Source: Alphaproteobacteria bacterium UBA6544 (GTDB lineage Bacteria > Pseudomonadota > Alphaproteobacteria > UBA8366). From it: DNA of 7,244 nt. The notes beneath the pieces are model-generated. The model saw nothing but the letters and a program-made list of their open reading frames with translations, was not told the DNA's origin and ran no database searches. Made by a program: the position numbers and the translations under genes. Within the stretch, counting starts at the first letter, position 1; every line of letters begins with the position of its first letter. The stretch spans positions 1 through 7,244 of the forward strand of contig DJKK01000135.1 of NCBI GenBank assembly GCA_002434595.1, in the 5' to 3' direction. Positions 1-5,615 of this stretch are shown one piece after another.

Positions 1-113
1 CCAACAAGACACAAACGGTCGCCCGCCGAAAGCGACAGGGCGGCGCCGTCGAGCAGCGTCGGCCCGCCGAAGGTCAGGCGGATATCGCGCAGGATGAGGA
101 TAGGTGGCGGCAT
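1..113 (-). CDS. ABC-F family ATP-binding protein, N-terminal fragment
   Basis: This is the first 37 codons of a leftward gene that leaves the window at base 1. The translation opens MPPPILILRDIRLTFGG, continues with a LLDGAALSLSAGD segment and ends ..RLCLVG at the edge. That is the standard start of an ABC nucleotide-binding domain: the first beta strand, the aromatic A-loop region replaced here by LTFGG, and the strand leading into the Walker A loop, which would begin at the next residues outside the window. The absence of a transmembrane part before it and the 'L-x-x-I-x-L-x-F-G-G-x-x-L-L' pattern fit the ABC-F (Uup/EttA-like) group of soluble, ribosome-associated ATPases better than an importer subunit, but a transporter ATPase cannot be excluded. 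The ATG at 111-113 was chosen as the first start before the conserved strand. It is divergent from the SDR gene at 205. Confidence 0.7.
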   Translation of the reverse strand, partial: MPPPILILRDIRLTFGGPTLLDGAALSLSAGDRLCLV

Positions 114-128
114 GGGCGCGACTTTACA

Positions 129-157
129 AATCGAAGGACCGCTTGGCCACTTCGATT
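129..157. promoter_or_regulatory. 8-bp inverted repeat in divergent intergenic region
   Basis: AATCGAAG (129-136) and CTTCGATT (150-157) are perfect reverse complements separated by 13 nt. The loop holds a smaller TGGCCA palindrome (144-149). The dyad lies 15 nt before the leftward ABC-F start (113) and 47 nt before the rightward SDR start, so it is placed to act as an operator for either or both genes. No adjacent regulator gene is visible. Seen directly: the repeat. Inferred: the regulatory role. Confidence 0.4.
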
Positions 158-170
158 GGTGCTGTAAACT
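142..170 (+). promoter_or_regulatory. Possible sigma-70 promoter for the SDR gene
   Basis: CTTGGCC (142-148) resembles an alphaproteobacterial -35 element (CTTGAC). TAAACT (165-170) matches four of six positions of a -10 box, with a 16-nt spacer between TTGGCC and TAAACT. The right arm of the dyad at 150-157 falls in the spacer, so a bound regulator would block it. The match is weak and rests on position as much as sequence. Confidence 0.25.
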
Positions 171-204
171 CCGTCTCATGGAATAGAGCCCAAGCGAGCG
201 GAAT

Positions 205-981
205 ATGAGTGAAACTGCACTGCCGGCATTTTCCCTGAAAGGGCGCACCGCCCTCGTCACCGGTGCGGGGCGCGGCATCGGTCGCACCCTGGCGCTCGGG
301 CTCGCCGAGGCCGGAGCGGATATCGTCGCCATGAGCCGGTCCGCCGAGGAACTCGATGCGGTAGCCAGCGAAATCAAAGAGCGGGGCTGCGAGGCGTCCA
401 CGGTGGTTTGTGATGTAACGGAGACGGAGGCGATGCGGGTCGCCATCGCCGGCCTACCGAAGCTCGACATCCTGATCAACAATGCAGGTACGAATATCCC
501 CGAACCTTTTCTTGATGTCAGCGAGGAAAGCCTCGACACCTTGTTAACCCTAAATGTGCGGGCGGCGTTTCTGGTGGCGCAGGCGGCCGCGCGGCGCATG
601 CTCGACGATCCGGGCCGTGAGACGCGCGGCGGCGCTATCGTCCACATCTCCTCTCAGCTTGGGCACGTGTCCCTGATCGACCGCAGCGTCTATTCGATGA
701 CCAAGCATGCGGTCGAAGGCATGAACAAGGCGATGGCGACGGAGCTTGCGACGAAGGGGATCCGCGTCAACTCCGTGGCCCCGACATGGGTGGAGACGCC
801 GATGACCGGCCCGGCACTCGCGGACCCGGCCTTCCGGGAGTTTATCCTGTCCTGCATCCCGATGGGTCATCTGGCGCAGATGCGGGATATTACCGGCGCC
901 GTGGTGTTTCTCTGCTCGCCCGCGGCGGCGATGATCACCGGTACGAGCCTGCTGGTCGACGGTGGCTGGACCGCACGCTAG
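205..981 (+). CDS. SDR family NAD(P)-dependent oxidoreductase
   Basis: A complete classical short-chain dehydrogenase/reductase of 258 residues, the usual length. The cofactor loop is TGAGRGIG (residues 19-26). R45 at the end of the second strand (VAMSR) suggests NADP(H) preference. NNAG is at 92-95, the structural Asn at 117, catalytic Ser at 150 (HISS) and Tyr163-x3-Lys167 (YSMTK). The end, LLVDGGWTAR, is typical of the 3-oxoacyl-ACP reductase / gluconate-5-dehydrogenase-like group. It should interconvert a hydroxyl and a carbonyl in the cytoplasm; the substrate is not readable. The ATG at 205 has only a weak purine-rich stretch (GAGCGGA) before it but gives the normal N-terminus. A GC-rich hairpin sits on its stop codon, and the cyclase-family gene follows on the same strand after about 90 nt, so the two may or may not share a transcript. 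Confidence 0.93.
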   Translation: MSETALPAFSLKGRTALVTGAGRGIGRTLALGLAEAGADIVAMSRSAEELDAVASEIKERGCEASTVVCDVTETEAMRVAIAGLPKLDILINNAGTNIPEPFLDVSEESLDTLLTLNVRAAFLVAQAAARRMLDDPGRETRGGAIVHISSQLGHVSLIDRSVYSMTKHAVEGMNKAMATELATKGIRVNSVAPTWVETPMTGPALADPAFREFILSCIPMGHLAQMRDITGAVVFLCSPAAAMITGTSLLVDGGWTAR

Positions 982-999
982 TGCGGCGAAACCCTTTCG
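971..999 (+). terminator. Two small hairpins at the SDR stop codon
   Basis: CCGCAC (971-976) pairs perfectly with GTGCGG (981-986) around a 4-nt loop containing most of the TAG stop. It is followed directly by CGAAA (987-991) / TTTCG (995-999) with a CCC loop. No T-run follows, so this is not a classic intrinsic terminator. It could slow polymerase, protect the 3' end, or be chance. Confidence 0.25.
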
Positions 1000-1069
1000 A
1001 TAGTCTGTGTCGGAATGCCGCTCGCCGGCCTATCCTTACTGAGAGATCTTTCAGGCACAGGGCAGCGAT

Positions 1070-1171
1070 ATAACGAACTGCAATCACTATCATGCGCGAT
1101 GGGGAACCGGCGATCAATTTGGCGCGGCGAACCTGCTGTCGGCGGAGAACACGCTCGCGGTACTCTCCAGT
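1070..1171 (+). other. N-terminal coding extension of the cyclase gene, ATA at expected start
   Basis: The cyclase reading frame stays open upstream of the GTG at 1172, back to a TGA at 1040. It encodes TNCNHYHARWGTGDQFGAAN followed by LLSAENTLAVL. The W-G-x-x-D-Q-x-G-A-A-N-L pattern is a conserved N-terminal block of the cyclase/kynurenine formamidase family (established knowledge), so this part is almost certainly coding by origin. No ATG, GTG or TTG occurs in frame between 1040 and 1172. Homologous proteins would be expected to begin near the ATA at 1070, which has AGGG (1059-1062) seven bases before it. Either ATA is used as a rare start, or an ancestral ATG has mutated and the gene is now shortened or silenced. 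Confidence 0.6.
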
Positions 1172-1972
1172 GTGACGGAAGGACGGACCTACGATCTCAG
1201 CCAGGTCATCGAGATGGGCGTGCCGCGGATCCGGCCCGTGCAGTCTCCCTATGTGATTCACAGCGGCGCCACCGCTTCAAACGGCATCAAACGCCGCAGG
1301 GAAATGGGCGCGGAAAACGAGGCAGGGTCGAACCTCGAGCGGATCGAGATGACCGTCCATGTCGGAACGCATATCGATGCGCTCGGTCATTTCACCAAAG
1401 GCGACCAAATGTACGGCGGGCGCAGCGCACAAGACGAGGTCGGCGACTTCGGCCTCCACAATCTTGGAATCGAACATGCCCCGCCGATGATCTCCCGCGG
1501 AGTCTGCATCGACGTCTCGGGCCTCGACGGCGGCGACCATCTCGAGGCCGGCCGGGCGGTCGCGCGCAACGATCTGGGGCGCATGCTGGAGAACAGTGGC
1601 GTGGAACTGCGCCCGGCCGACGCCGTTTGCATTCATACGGGATGGGGACGTTTCTTCGTGACGGACAATGACAAATACGTCGGTGGCGAGCCCGGGATCG
1701 AGCTTGGCACGGCTGAATGGCTCACGGGACAGGACGTGCTCGCTATTGGGTGCGACAACATGGCGGTGGAGGTTTTGCCGGGCACGGACCATCCCAAGAC
1801 CATGATGCCGGTCCATCAACACACTCTGGTCGAAGCGGGGGTCTACCTCATCGAGAACCTGGTGACCGAACACCTCGTTCGGGACGGCGTCTCGACGTTC
1901 TGCTTCATCCTGCTGCCAGTTAAGTTCAGGGGAGCCACCGGATCACCGGTAATGCCGGTCGCACTCATCTAG
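1172..1972 (+). CDS. Cyclase family protein (kynurenine formamidase-like metal hydrolase)
   Basis: Counting from the GTG at 1172 the product is 266 residues; with the upstream homologous segment from 1070 it would be 300, closer to the usual family length. The signature H-x-G-T-H-x-D-x-x-x-H appears as HVGTHIDALGH (residues 63-73). The second metal-site region is PVHQHTLVEAGVYLIENL, with H215, H217 and E228. These are the divalent-metal ligands of the 'cyclase' fold (PF04199), whose members hydrolyse amides or cyclic substrates such as N-formylkynurenine. The intact core argues for a functional enzyme, but the N-terminal W-G-x-x-D-Q-x-G-A-A-N block lies before the only conventional start codon, and no good ribosome binding site precedes that GTG (CTCTCCAGT). 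The gene may therefore be poorly expressed or recently damaged. A dead MFS transporter fragment follows 47 nt downstream. Kynurenine itself is not implied by context. Confidence 0.85.
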   Translation: MTEGRTYDLSQVIEMGVPRIRPVQSPYVIHSGATASNGIKRRREMGAENEAGSNLERIEMTVHVGTHIDALGHFTKGDQMYGGRSAQDEVGDFGLHNLGIEHAPPMISRGVCIDVSGLDGGDHLEAGRAVARNDLGRMLENSGVELRPADAVCIHTGWGRFFVTDNDKYVGGEPGIELGTAEWLTGQDVLAIGCDNMAVEVLPGTDHPKTMMPVHQHTLVEAGVYLIENLVTEHLVRDGVSTFCFILLPVKFRGATGSPVMPVALI

Positions 1973-2019
1973 CGTCCACAAGCTCACGCAAGGTATCTAG
2001 TTTCGCGGACCAGTAGTCT

Positions 2020-2232
2020 TTGCGACAAGCCATTATGACCACAGCTATTGCCCTCGGCCAGATGGTCGGCCCGGTACTCGTCAGCGTCCTTCACGACATC
2101 TATACCGGATTTGGGCCCGCACTAATGTCAACATGGGGAGCGGTTCTGGCCCTGACCATTTTGCTGGCTTCGTCCTCTTACAAGCCGCTGGCGACCGAAA
2201 GGACGCCTCTTCACCGAGATGCATCCCACTAA
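2020..2232 (+). pseudogene. MFS transporter, C-terminal remnant
   Basis: This open frame of 70 codons begins at a TTG, two codons after an in-frame TAG (2014-2016), and encodes only the end of a major facilitator superfamily permease. Two hydrophobic spans are visible, about residues 6-24 (TTAIALGQMVGPVLVSVL) and 31-52 (FGPALMSTWGAVLALTILLA). They are joined by the short loop HDIYTG, the typical TM11-TM12 layout with G-x-x-x-G-P and the loop D. A charged tail (YKPLATERTPLHRD) ends it. The other ten helices are missing: the cyclase gene ends at 1972, so at most 47 nt lie before it. No ribosome binding site precedes the TTG. I read this as a deletion relic of a substrate importer or exporter. 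A genuine 70-residue membrane peptide is possible but unlikely. Confidence 0.65.
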
Positions 2233-2286
2233 AGTCTGCTGACAATATCCGCATTCGTCCTAACTCAGATACCAGGAGCCGCTCTG

Positions 2287-2294
2287 AGGGAGGG
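2287..2294 (+). promoter_or_regulatory. Ribosome binding site of the first PhyH gene
   Basis: GAGGGAGG-type purine run (AGGGAGGG, 2287-2294) seven bases before the ATG at 2302. It favours M1 over the in-frame M4 (2311) as the start. Confidence 0.6.
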
Positions 2295-2301
2295 AAACGA
2301 T

Positions 2302-3162
2302 ATGCGGAATATGCGAACCTTGACGGACGCGCAACGCCTGCAGTGGGAAACGGACGGCTATATCGTCCTGGAAGGCGCGCTAAGCCCGGACGAGGTTGCG
2401 TTCTTCAGCGACGAACTCGACGAGGTCCGTAAACAGCCAGGGTATGAGCCGCGCCCAGGCGAGCTGCCGCGCGGCCATTACGGCTGGGTCGATCACGCCG
2501 ACGATCTCGATGCGGACGGGTTCATGGACCGGCGCGACCTGTTGCCCTATCACAAAGCGTTCCGCGACCTGATCGACAAGCCGGAAATCTTTGACCTCGT
2601 CGTCGACATCATGGGGCCGTATATCCTGTTTAGTATGTCACAGGCGATCGTGCGCGCCTCGACCGACATCTTCCCGGGGTACACCCATACCGACGGCGGC
2701 GAAGGTCTGCGGCGCATCCGCGTGTCCGAAACGAGCCGACCGATCGCGATAAAGGCTATGTATCTGCTGTCCGATGTCGAGGGCAGGGACGCTGGCAATT
2801 TCACGGTGTTCCCGGGCAGTCATCTTCGACGCTTCCCAGAAGACAATTCCGAATTGAACCCGCATACGCCGGGCGCCGTACAGCTCGAGGGCAAGGCGGG
2901 CGACTGTTATCTCTTCAGTCATTCGCTCTGGCACGGTCCCGCACCGAACCATTCGGGTCAGGGACGCAAGACCTTGCTCTATAACTATTGCCAGATGTTC
3001 GTGCGCGCCTACGATCTCGGGCAGGTACCGCACGACATCGTTGAGAAATGTACTCCACGCCAGCGCCGATTGCTCGGCGACCTCGGTTATGAGTTCCGGC
3101 CAGGTTCGTATTTCTATGTGCCGGAGGATCAAAAAGAGGTGATTTACGGGACCGCGGCCTAA
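2302..3162 (+). CDS. Phytanoyl-CoA dioxygenase family protein
   Basis: A complete 286-residue member of the PhyH family (PF05721), cytoplasmic non-heme Fe(II)/2-oxoglutarate-dependent oxygenases that usually hydroxylate a C-H bond next to a carboxylate, thioester or phosphonate. The N-terminal LTDAQRLQWETDGYIVLEGA (6-25) is the usual 'x-F-x-x-x-G-Y-x-x-x' opening. The iron triad can be placed at H129 and D131 (YTHTDGG) and H211 (SLWHGP). R222 (GRKTLL) is the likely 2-oxoglutarate carboxylate ligand. GNFTVFPGSH (166-175) is the conserved strand and turn. All key residues are present, so the enzyme should be active; the substrate is unknown. It is preceded by a strong ribosome binding site and followed after 21 nt by a deleted D-aminoacylase gene with its own good ribosome binding site, so the two once formed an operon. 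Confidence 0.92.
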   Translation: MRNMRTLTDAQRLQWETDGYIVLEGALSPDEVAFFSDELDEVRKQPGYEPRPGELPRGHYGWVDHADDLDADGFMDRRDLLPYHKAFRDLIDKPEIFDLVVDIMGPYILFSMSQAIVRASTDIFPGYTHTDGGEGLRRIRVSETSRPIAIKAMYLLSDVEGRDAGNFTVFPGSHLRRFPEDNSELNPHTPGAVQLEGKAGDCYLFSHSLWHGPAPNHSGQGRKTLLYNYCQMFVRAYDLGQVPHDIVEKCTPRQRRLLGDLGYEFRPGSYFYVPEDQKEVIYGTAA

Positions 3163-3183
3163 AGAGCGGGGGAGGAAAGAACC

Positions 3184-3494
3184 ATGAATGACCTGCTGAT
3201 TAAGGACGTTGAAATTTACGACGGGATGGGCAGCGGGCCGGTCAAAGACAATGTCTGGGTCGAGATCCTCTGACACCAGGAAGTAACGCGGACATGGTCT
3301 TGTTCGATCCCGCAACAATTGGCGTGGGTGCCCCGCAACGCTTGCCTGGCCTGCCGGTCGGCGGCCCACGGACCATTCGCAAACCGGTCGATATTCACGG
3401 TGTGTGGATAAACGGGACCCAAGTGCATAACGGAAGCGACTATATCTCGCATCAAAAGGGACCGGGCCAAGTACTGCGCGATTTCGCTGCTTAG
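3184..3494 (+). pseudogene. N-acyl-D-amino-acid deacylase (amidohydrolase), internally deleted
   Basis: The 5' end is intact: GGAGG (3171-3175), eight bases, then an ATG giving MNDLLIKDVEIYDGMGSG and a premature TGA at 3271-3273. 'LLIK-x-V-x-I-Y-D-G-x-G' is the N-terminal beta strand of D-aminoacylase/dihydroorotase-like amidohydrolases. In another frame, from about 3261 to 3494, the true C-terminus of the same family follows: LTPGSNADMVLFDPATIGVG, then a segment with PGLPVGGPRTIRKP, and HGVWINGTQVHNG, ending KGPGQVLRDFAA. These enzymes are normally about 480-550 residues (family knowledge), so some 400 residues, including every metal ligand, are gone and the frame changes at the join (between about 3255 and 3275). 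It cannot make an active enzyme. The C-terminal piece alone could be misread as a 66-residue gene starting at 3294. Confidence 0.82.
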
Positions 3495-3505
3495 AGGTTT
3501 ATCGC

Positions 3506-4528
3506 CTAACCGAGCTGGCGGGCCAGACACTCGCATAGCGCATCGCTGCTCGCCGGGTCGACGTCGAGATGCGTGACGACCCGAATCCTGCGTTCTCCGA
3601 AGGCACCGATGATCACACCTTCCTTCAGCAGAGCCGCTTCGATTTCCGGAGCACTCGGCGCGTCCTCAGCAACGTTGAAGATGACGATATTGGTGTCCGC
3701 CGGCAGTACAGCGGATACGCCCGGCAGCTGCGCGATTCGTCTTGCAATACCAGCCGCCAGCGCGTGATCCTCGGCAAGTCGGTCGACATTGTAGTCGAGC
3801 GCATAAAGGCACATTGCGGCGAGCACACCTGACTGACGGAGGGCCCCCCCGGAACGCTGCTTGATCCGCCACGCCCGGGCAATGAAGTCTTTCGTGCCCG
3901 CCAACACCGCTCCGACCGGAGCACCGAGGCCTTTTGAGAAATCGATCCAACAGGAATCATAACCGGCGGCGAGGCGATCCGCCGCCACACCCAACTTGAT
4001 GGCCGCGTTGAGCAGGCGCGCCCCGTCCATATGGGTGGCGAGCCCCGCTTCCTTTGCAGTGTCCGCGACACCGTCGAGCGTTTCCAGCGGCCAGACCGCA
4101 CCGCCCGCCATATTCGCGGTCTGTTCGACTACGACGAGGCGGCTGATCGGCGCATAGCGCGAGAGGGGACGGATCGCGGCGACGACCTGATTTGGTTCGA
4201 AGACGCCATTGGTTCCGTCCAGCGGTTGCACCATCACACCGCTTATCGCTGCCGGCCCTCCGGTCTCAAAATTAATCAGGTGACAGGACCGCTCACAGAT
4301 CACTTCGTCTCCCGGCTCCGTATGCACGCGGATTGCAATCTCGTTGCACATGGTCCCGGATGGCAGGAATATAGCGGCTTCCTTGCCGAGCAGAGCCGCC
4401 ACCCGCTCACAGAGAGCAAGCGTCGTTGGGTCTTCGTCTTTCTGCTCGTCACCGACTTCGGCCGCCAAGACGGATTCCAGCATGGCCCGGCTCGGCTTGG
4501 TCTTAGTATCCGAATAGAAATCGTGCAT
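3506..4528 (-). CDS. Threonine aldolase family protein (PLP-dependent beta-eliminating lyase)
   Basis: Complete, 340 residues from the ATG at 4526-4528. An in-frame start 13 codons earlier exists but adds an Arg-rich tail, whereas MHDFYSDTKTKPS matches the normal family start and GAGGAG lies ten bases before it. Family features: SGT (57-59) for the cofactor phosphate; H83 in ERSCH, stacking on PLP; HMDGAR with D168 and R171; the Schiff-base lysine K199 in FSKGLGAPVG; GGALRQ (227-232); and RVVTHLDV with R316 near the substrate carboxylate. These fit low-specificity L-threonine / L-allo-threonine aldolase (PF01212), which cleaves beta-hydroxy-amino acids to glycine and an aldehyde; other beta-hydroxy amino acids are possible. 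It sits 35 nt after the relic of a cupin gene on the same strand, and converges with the dead amidohydrolase (12-nt gap). Confidence 0.92.
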   Translation of the reverse strand: MHDFYSDTKTKPSRAMLESVLAAEVGDEQKDEDPTTLALCERVAALLGKEAAIFLPSGTMCNEIAIRVHTEPGDEVICERSCHLINFETGGPAAISGVMVQPLDGTNGVFEPNQVVAAIRPLSRYAPISRLVVVEQTANMAGGAVWPLETLDGVADTAKEAGLATHMDGARLLNAAIKLGVAADRLAAGYDSCWIDFSKGLGAPVGAVLAGTKDFIARAWRIKQRSGGALRQSGVLAAMCLYALDYNVDRLAEDHALAAGIARRIAQLPGVSAVLPADTNIVIFNVAEDAPSAPEIEAALLKEGVIIGAFGERRIRVVTHLDVDPASSDALCECLARQLG

Positions 4529-4538
4529 GCGTCTCCGT

Positions 4539-4544
4539 CTCCTC
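4539..4544 (-). promoter_or_regulatory. Ribosome binding site deciding the aldolase start
   Basis: On the minus strand GAGGAG lies ten bases before the ATG at 4528, and a second GGAG (4533-4536) lies four bases before it. The alternative upstream ATG (4567) would place these inside the coding region, so 4528 is preferred. Confidence 0.6.
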
Positions 4545-4563
4545 TCGATATCCCGGCTTGAAC

Positions 4564-4964
4564 TCAAGCAATGGGATCAACATAGCCCGGGTCGTCGACA
4601 TTGACGTCCGACCCGCATTCTCCAATGCGGACAAACATGTAGTGGCAATCTTCCTCGCCGTCGATAATATGAGATCGATGAATCACATCGCGCCAAAAGC
4701 CGCATAATCGCTCGGACCCATGGTGAAGGATTTTTCGCCTGTCTCCCCCCAATCGACCCAAATTGTGCCGGCGAGCATTTACATGATGCTGTCGGAGTCG
4801 GCGTGGTAATGCAATTGGCTGGGGATGTTCTTCGCGGTCACCGTGCATTCACCAACTCACAGGCCACACGGATTGAATGTGGTGCGCCAGTTTTGTCCCG
4901 GTATGTTAGACAGATTGTTACCGCCTACGAGGATGATGTCGTCGTCGAAAAGGCTCTCACGCAT
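4564..4964 (-). pseudogene. Cupin domain protein, inactivated by two stops and a frameshift
   Basis: Read leftward from the ATG at 4962-4964, the frame gives MRESLFDDDIILVGG and NIPGQNWRTTFNPCGL, then a TGA (4857-4859). It continues in the same frame with VGECTVTAKNIPSQLHYHAD..IM, a TAA (4779-4781), then MLAGTIWVDWGETGEKSF and TMGPSDYAAFG. At about 4691-4694 (TTTTGGCGCG) a one-base loss shifts the frame; the next frame reads RDVIHRSHIIDGEEDCHYMF and ends SDVNVDDPGYVDPIA-stop at 4564. Pieced together it is a ~133-residue single-domain cupin. Motif 1 is H-Y-H-x4-D-x3-[stop]-x-L-x-G, where a Tyr codon probably became TAA; motif 2 is G-P-x-D-Y-x-x-x-G-x-x-x-H. Metal-site histidines are still readable, so decay is recent. 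It precedes the aldolase by 35 nt and was probably co-transcribed with it. Confidence 0.82.
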
Positions 4965-5038
4965 GGGAATTTCCAAAGGGATATCTCTCCGACAGCACAG
5001 CAGACTTCGAATTGCCCCTCCGAAAGGGCCAATTTGCA

Positions 5039-5078
5039 TAGATCATGGGCACCGTTGGATGCGGTGGCACACGATCTA
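5039..5078 (+). repeat. Long imperfect inverted repeat upstream of cupin gene
   Basis: The left arm TAGATCATGGGCACCG (5039-5054) and right arm (5062-5078) are near-perfect reverse complements: TAGATC/GATCTA and CACCG/CGGTG pair exactly. Between these blocks there are two mismatches and one bulged base, giving about 14 pairs around a 7-nt loop (TTGGATG). It lies 30 nt before the cupin ATG at 5109 and in the gap between that gene and the leftward cupin relic. It could be an operator for a dimeric regulator or a leader hairpin in the cupin mRNA. No T-run follows the right arm, which argues against an intrinsic terminator. Confidence 0.5.
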
Positions 5079-5108
5079 CTTCTAGGATGAACCAGGGAAG
5101 CATTAAAC

Positions 5109-5615
5109 ATGCCGAGAGTTGCCGAAAGTTTTGATCCACAAGCCACCGAATGGCGGCACATTACCGACCCGGACGAAAAGACGTTTCTGATCGATTTTGA
5201 ATACAGCCTTCTCGGTTACGATGCTGAGAACGGGCGTCTCGATATGTTACTCCGCTTTCCGGACAATGGCGGTCATTGCCATCGTCATCGGCATATTGCG
5301 GCAACAGCTACCTTGGTTCTCGAAGGCGAGCAGCACGTCACGGAGACTCTGCCCGACGGATCGACAAAAACCGTCGTACGCAAGAAAGGTGACTACGCGT
5401 TGGCGGAATCAGATGCGACGCCACATATGGAACGCGGCGGACCGGAAGGCGCCACAGTACTTCTGTCGATGTCCGCACCGGACGGCAGGCTTTTCGAATA
5501 TTTCGACGAGGATATGAACAGCATCCGGATCCTGACCATCAAGGAATACGTTCAAGCCTGGAACAAGGGTTCCGTTCCCGGATCAGTCGAAAGACCCGAA
5601 TTCAGCGCGGCTTAG
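5109..5615 (+). CDS. Cupin domain-containing protein, His-rich metal site
   Basis: Complete, 168 residues. Cupin motif 1 is carried by PDNGGHCHRHRHIAATATLV followed by LEGE (residues 51-74), with four alternating histidines (H56, H58, H60, H62) and E72 or E74. Motif 2 is KKGDYALAESDATPHMERGG (92-111), with G94, D95, P105 and H106. The strand arrangement and length fit a single-domain cupin with a divalent-metal site. Such proteins may be dioxygenases, isomerases, lyases or metal-sensing domains; the precise role is unknown. The ATG at 5109 is preceded by AGGGAAG (5094-5100), an acceptable ribosome binding site. It is unrelated in motif detail to the cupin relic at 4564-4964, so it is not a simple duplicate. 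Its TAG (5613-5615) overlaps the TAA of the convergent dioxygenase gene. An inverted repeat 30 nt upstream may control it. Confidence 0.85.
   Translation: MPRVAESFDPQATEWRHITDPDEKTFLIDFEYSLLGYDAENGRLDMLLRFPDNGGHCHRHRHIAATATLVLEGEQHVTETLPDGSTKTVVRKKGDYALAESDATPHMERGGPEGATVLLSMSAPDGRLFEYFDEDMNSIRILTIKEYVQAWNKGSVPGSVERPEFSAA

Noticed and set aside
1015..1671. A 218-codon + strand frame overlapping the cyclase gene
   Set aside because: Low-complexity Arg/Gly-rich product; the cyclase frame over the same bases carries the family signature.
1941..1955. ACCGG-TAATG-CCGGT hairpin as a cyclase terminator
   Set aside because: Only 5 bp, inside the last codons of the gene and with no T-run; likely chance.
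2239..2266. Promoter before the first PhyH gene (CTGACA at 2239-2244)
   Set aside because: A good -35-like hexamer but no acceptable -10 box at 16-18 nt, so it is not listed as a feature.
2638..3369. A 243-codon minus-strand frame opposite the first PhyH gene and the amidohydrolase relic
   Set aside because: Shadow of two recognised reading frames on the other strand; no domain visible.
3294..3494. Independent 66-residue gene
   Set aside because: The residues match the C-terminus of D-aminoacylases, homology continues upstream of the ATG, and no ribosome binding site precedes it.
4031..4561. A 176-codon + strand open frame opposite the aldolase gene
   Set aside because: Fully antisense to a gene with all family motifs. 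The peptide is Arg-rich with no recognisable fold; it arises from GC-rich codon use.
4803..5090. Small + strand genes before the cupin
   Set aside because: They lie opposite the cupin relic, whose translated pieces show clear cupin motifs; the + frames show none.
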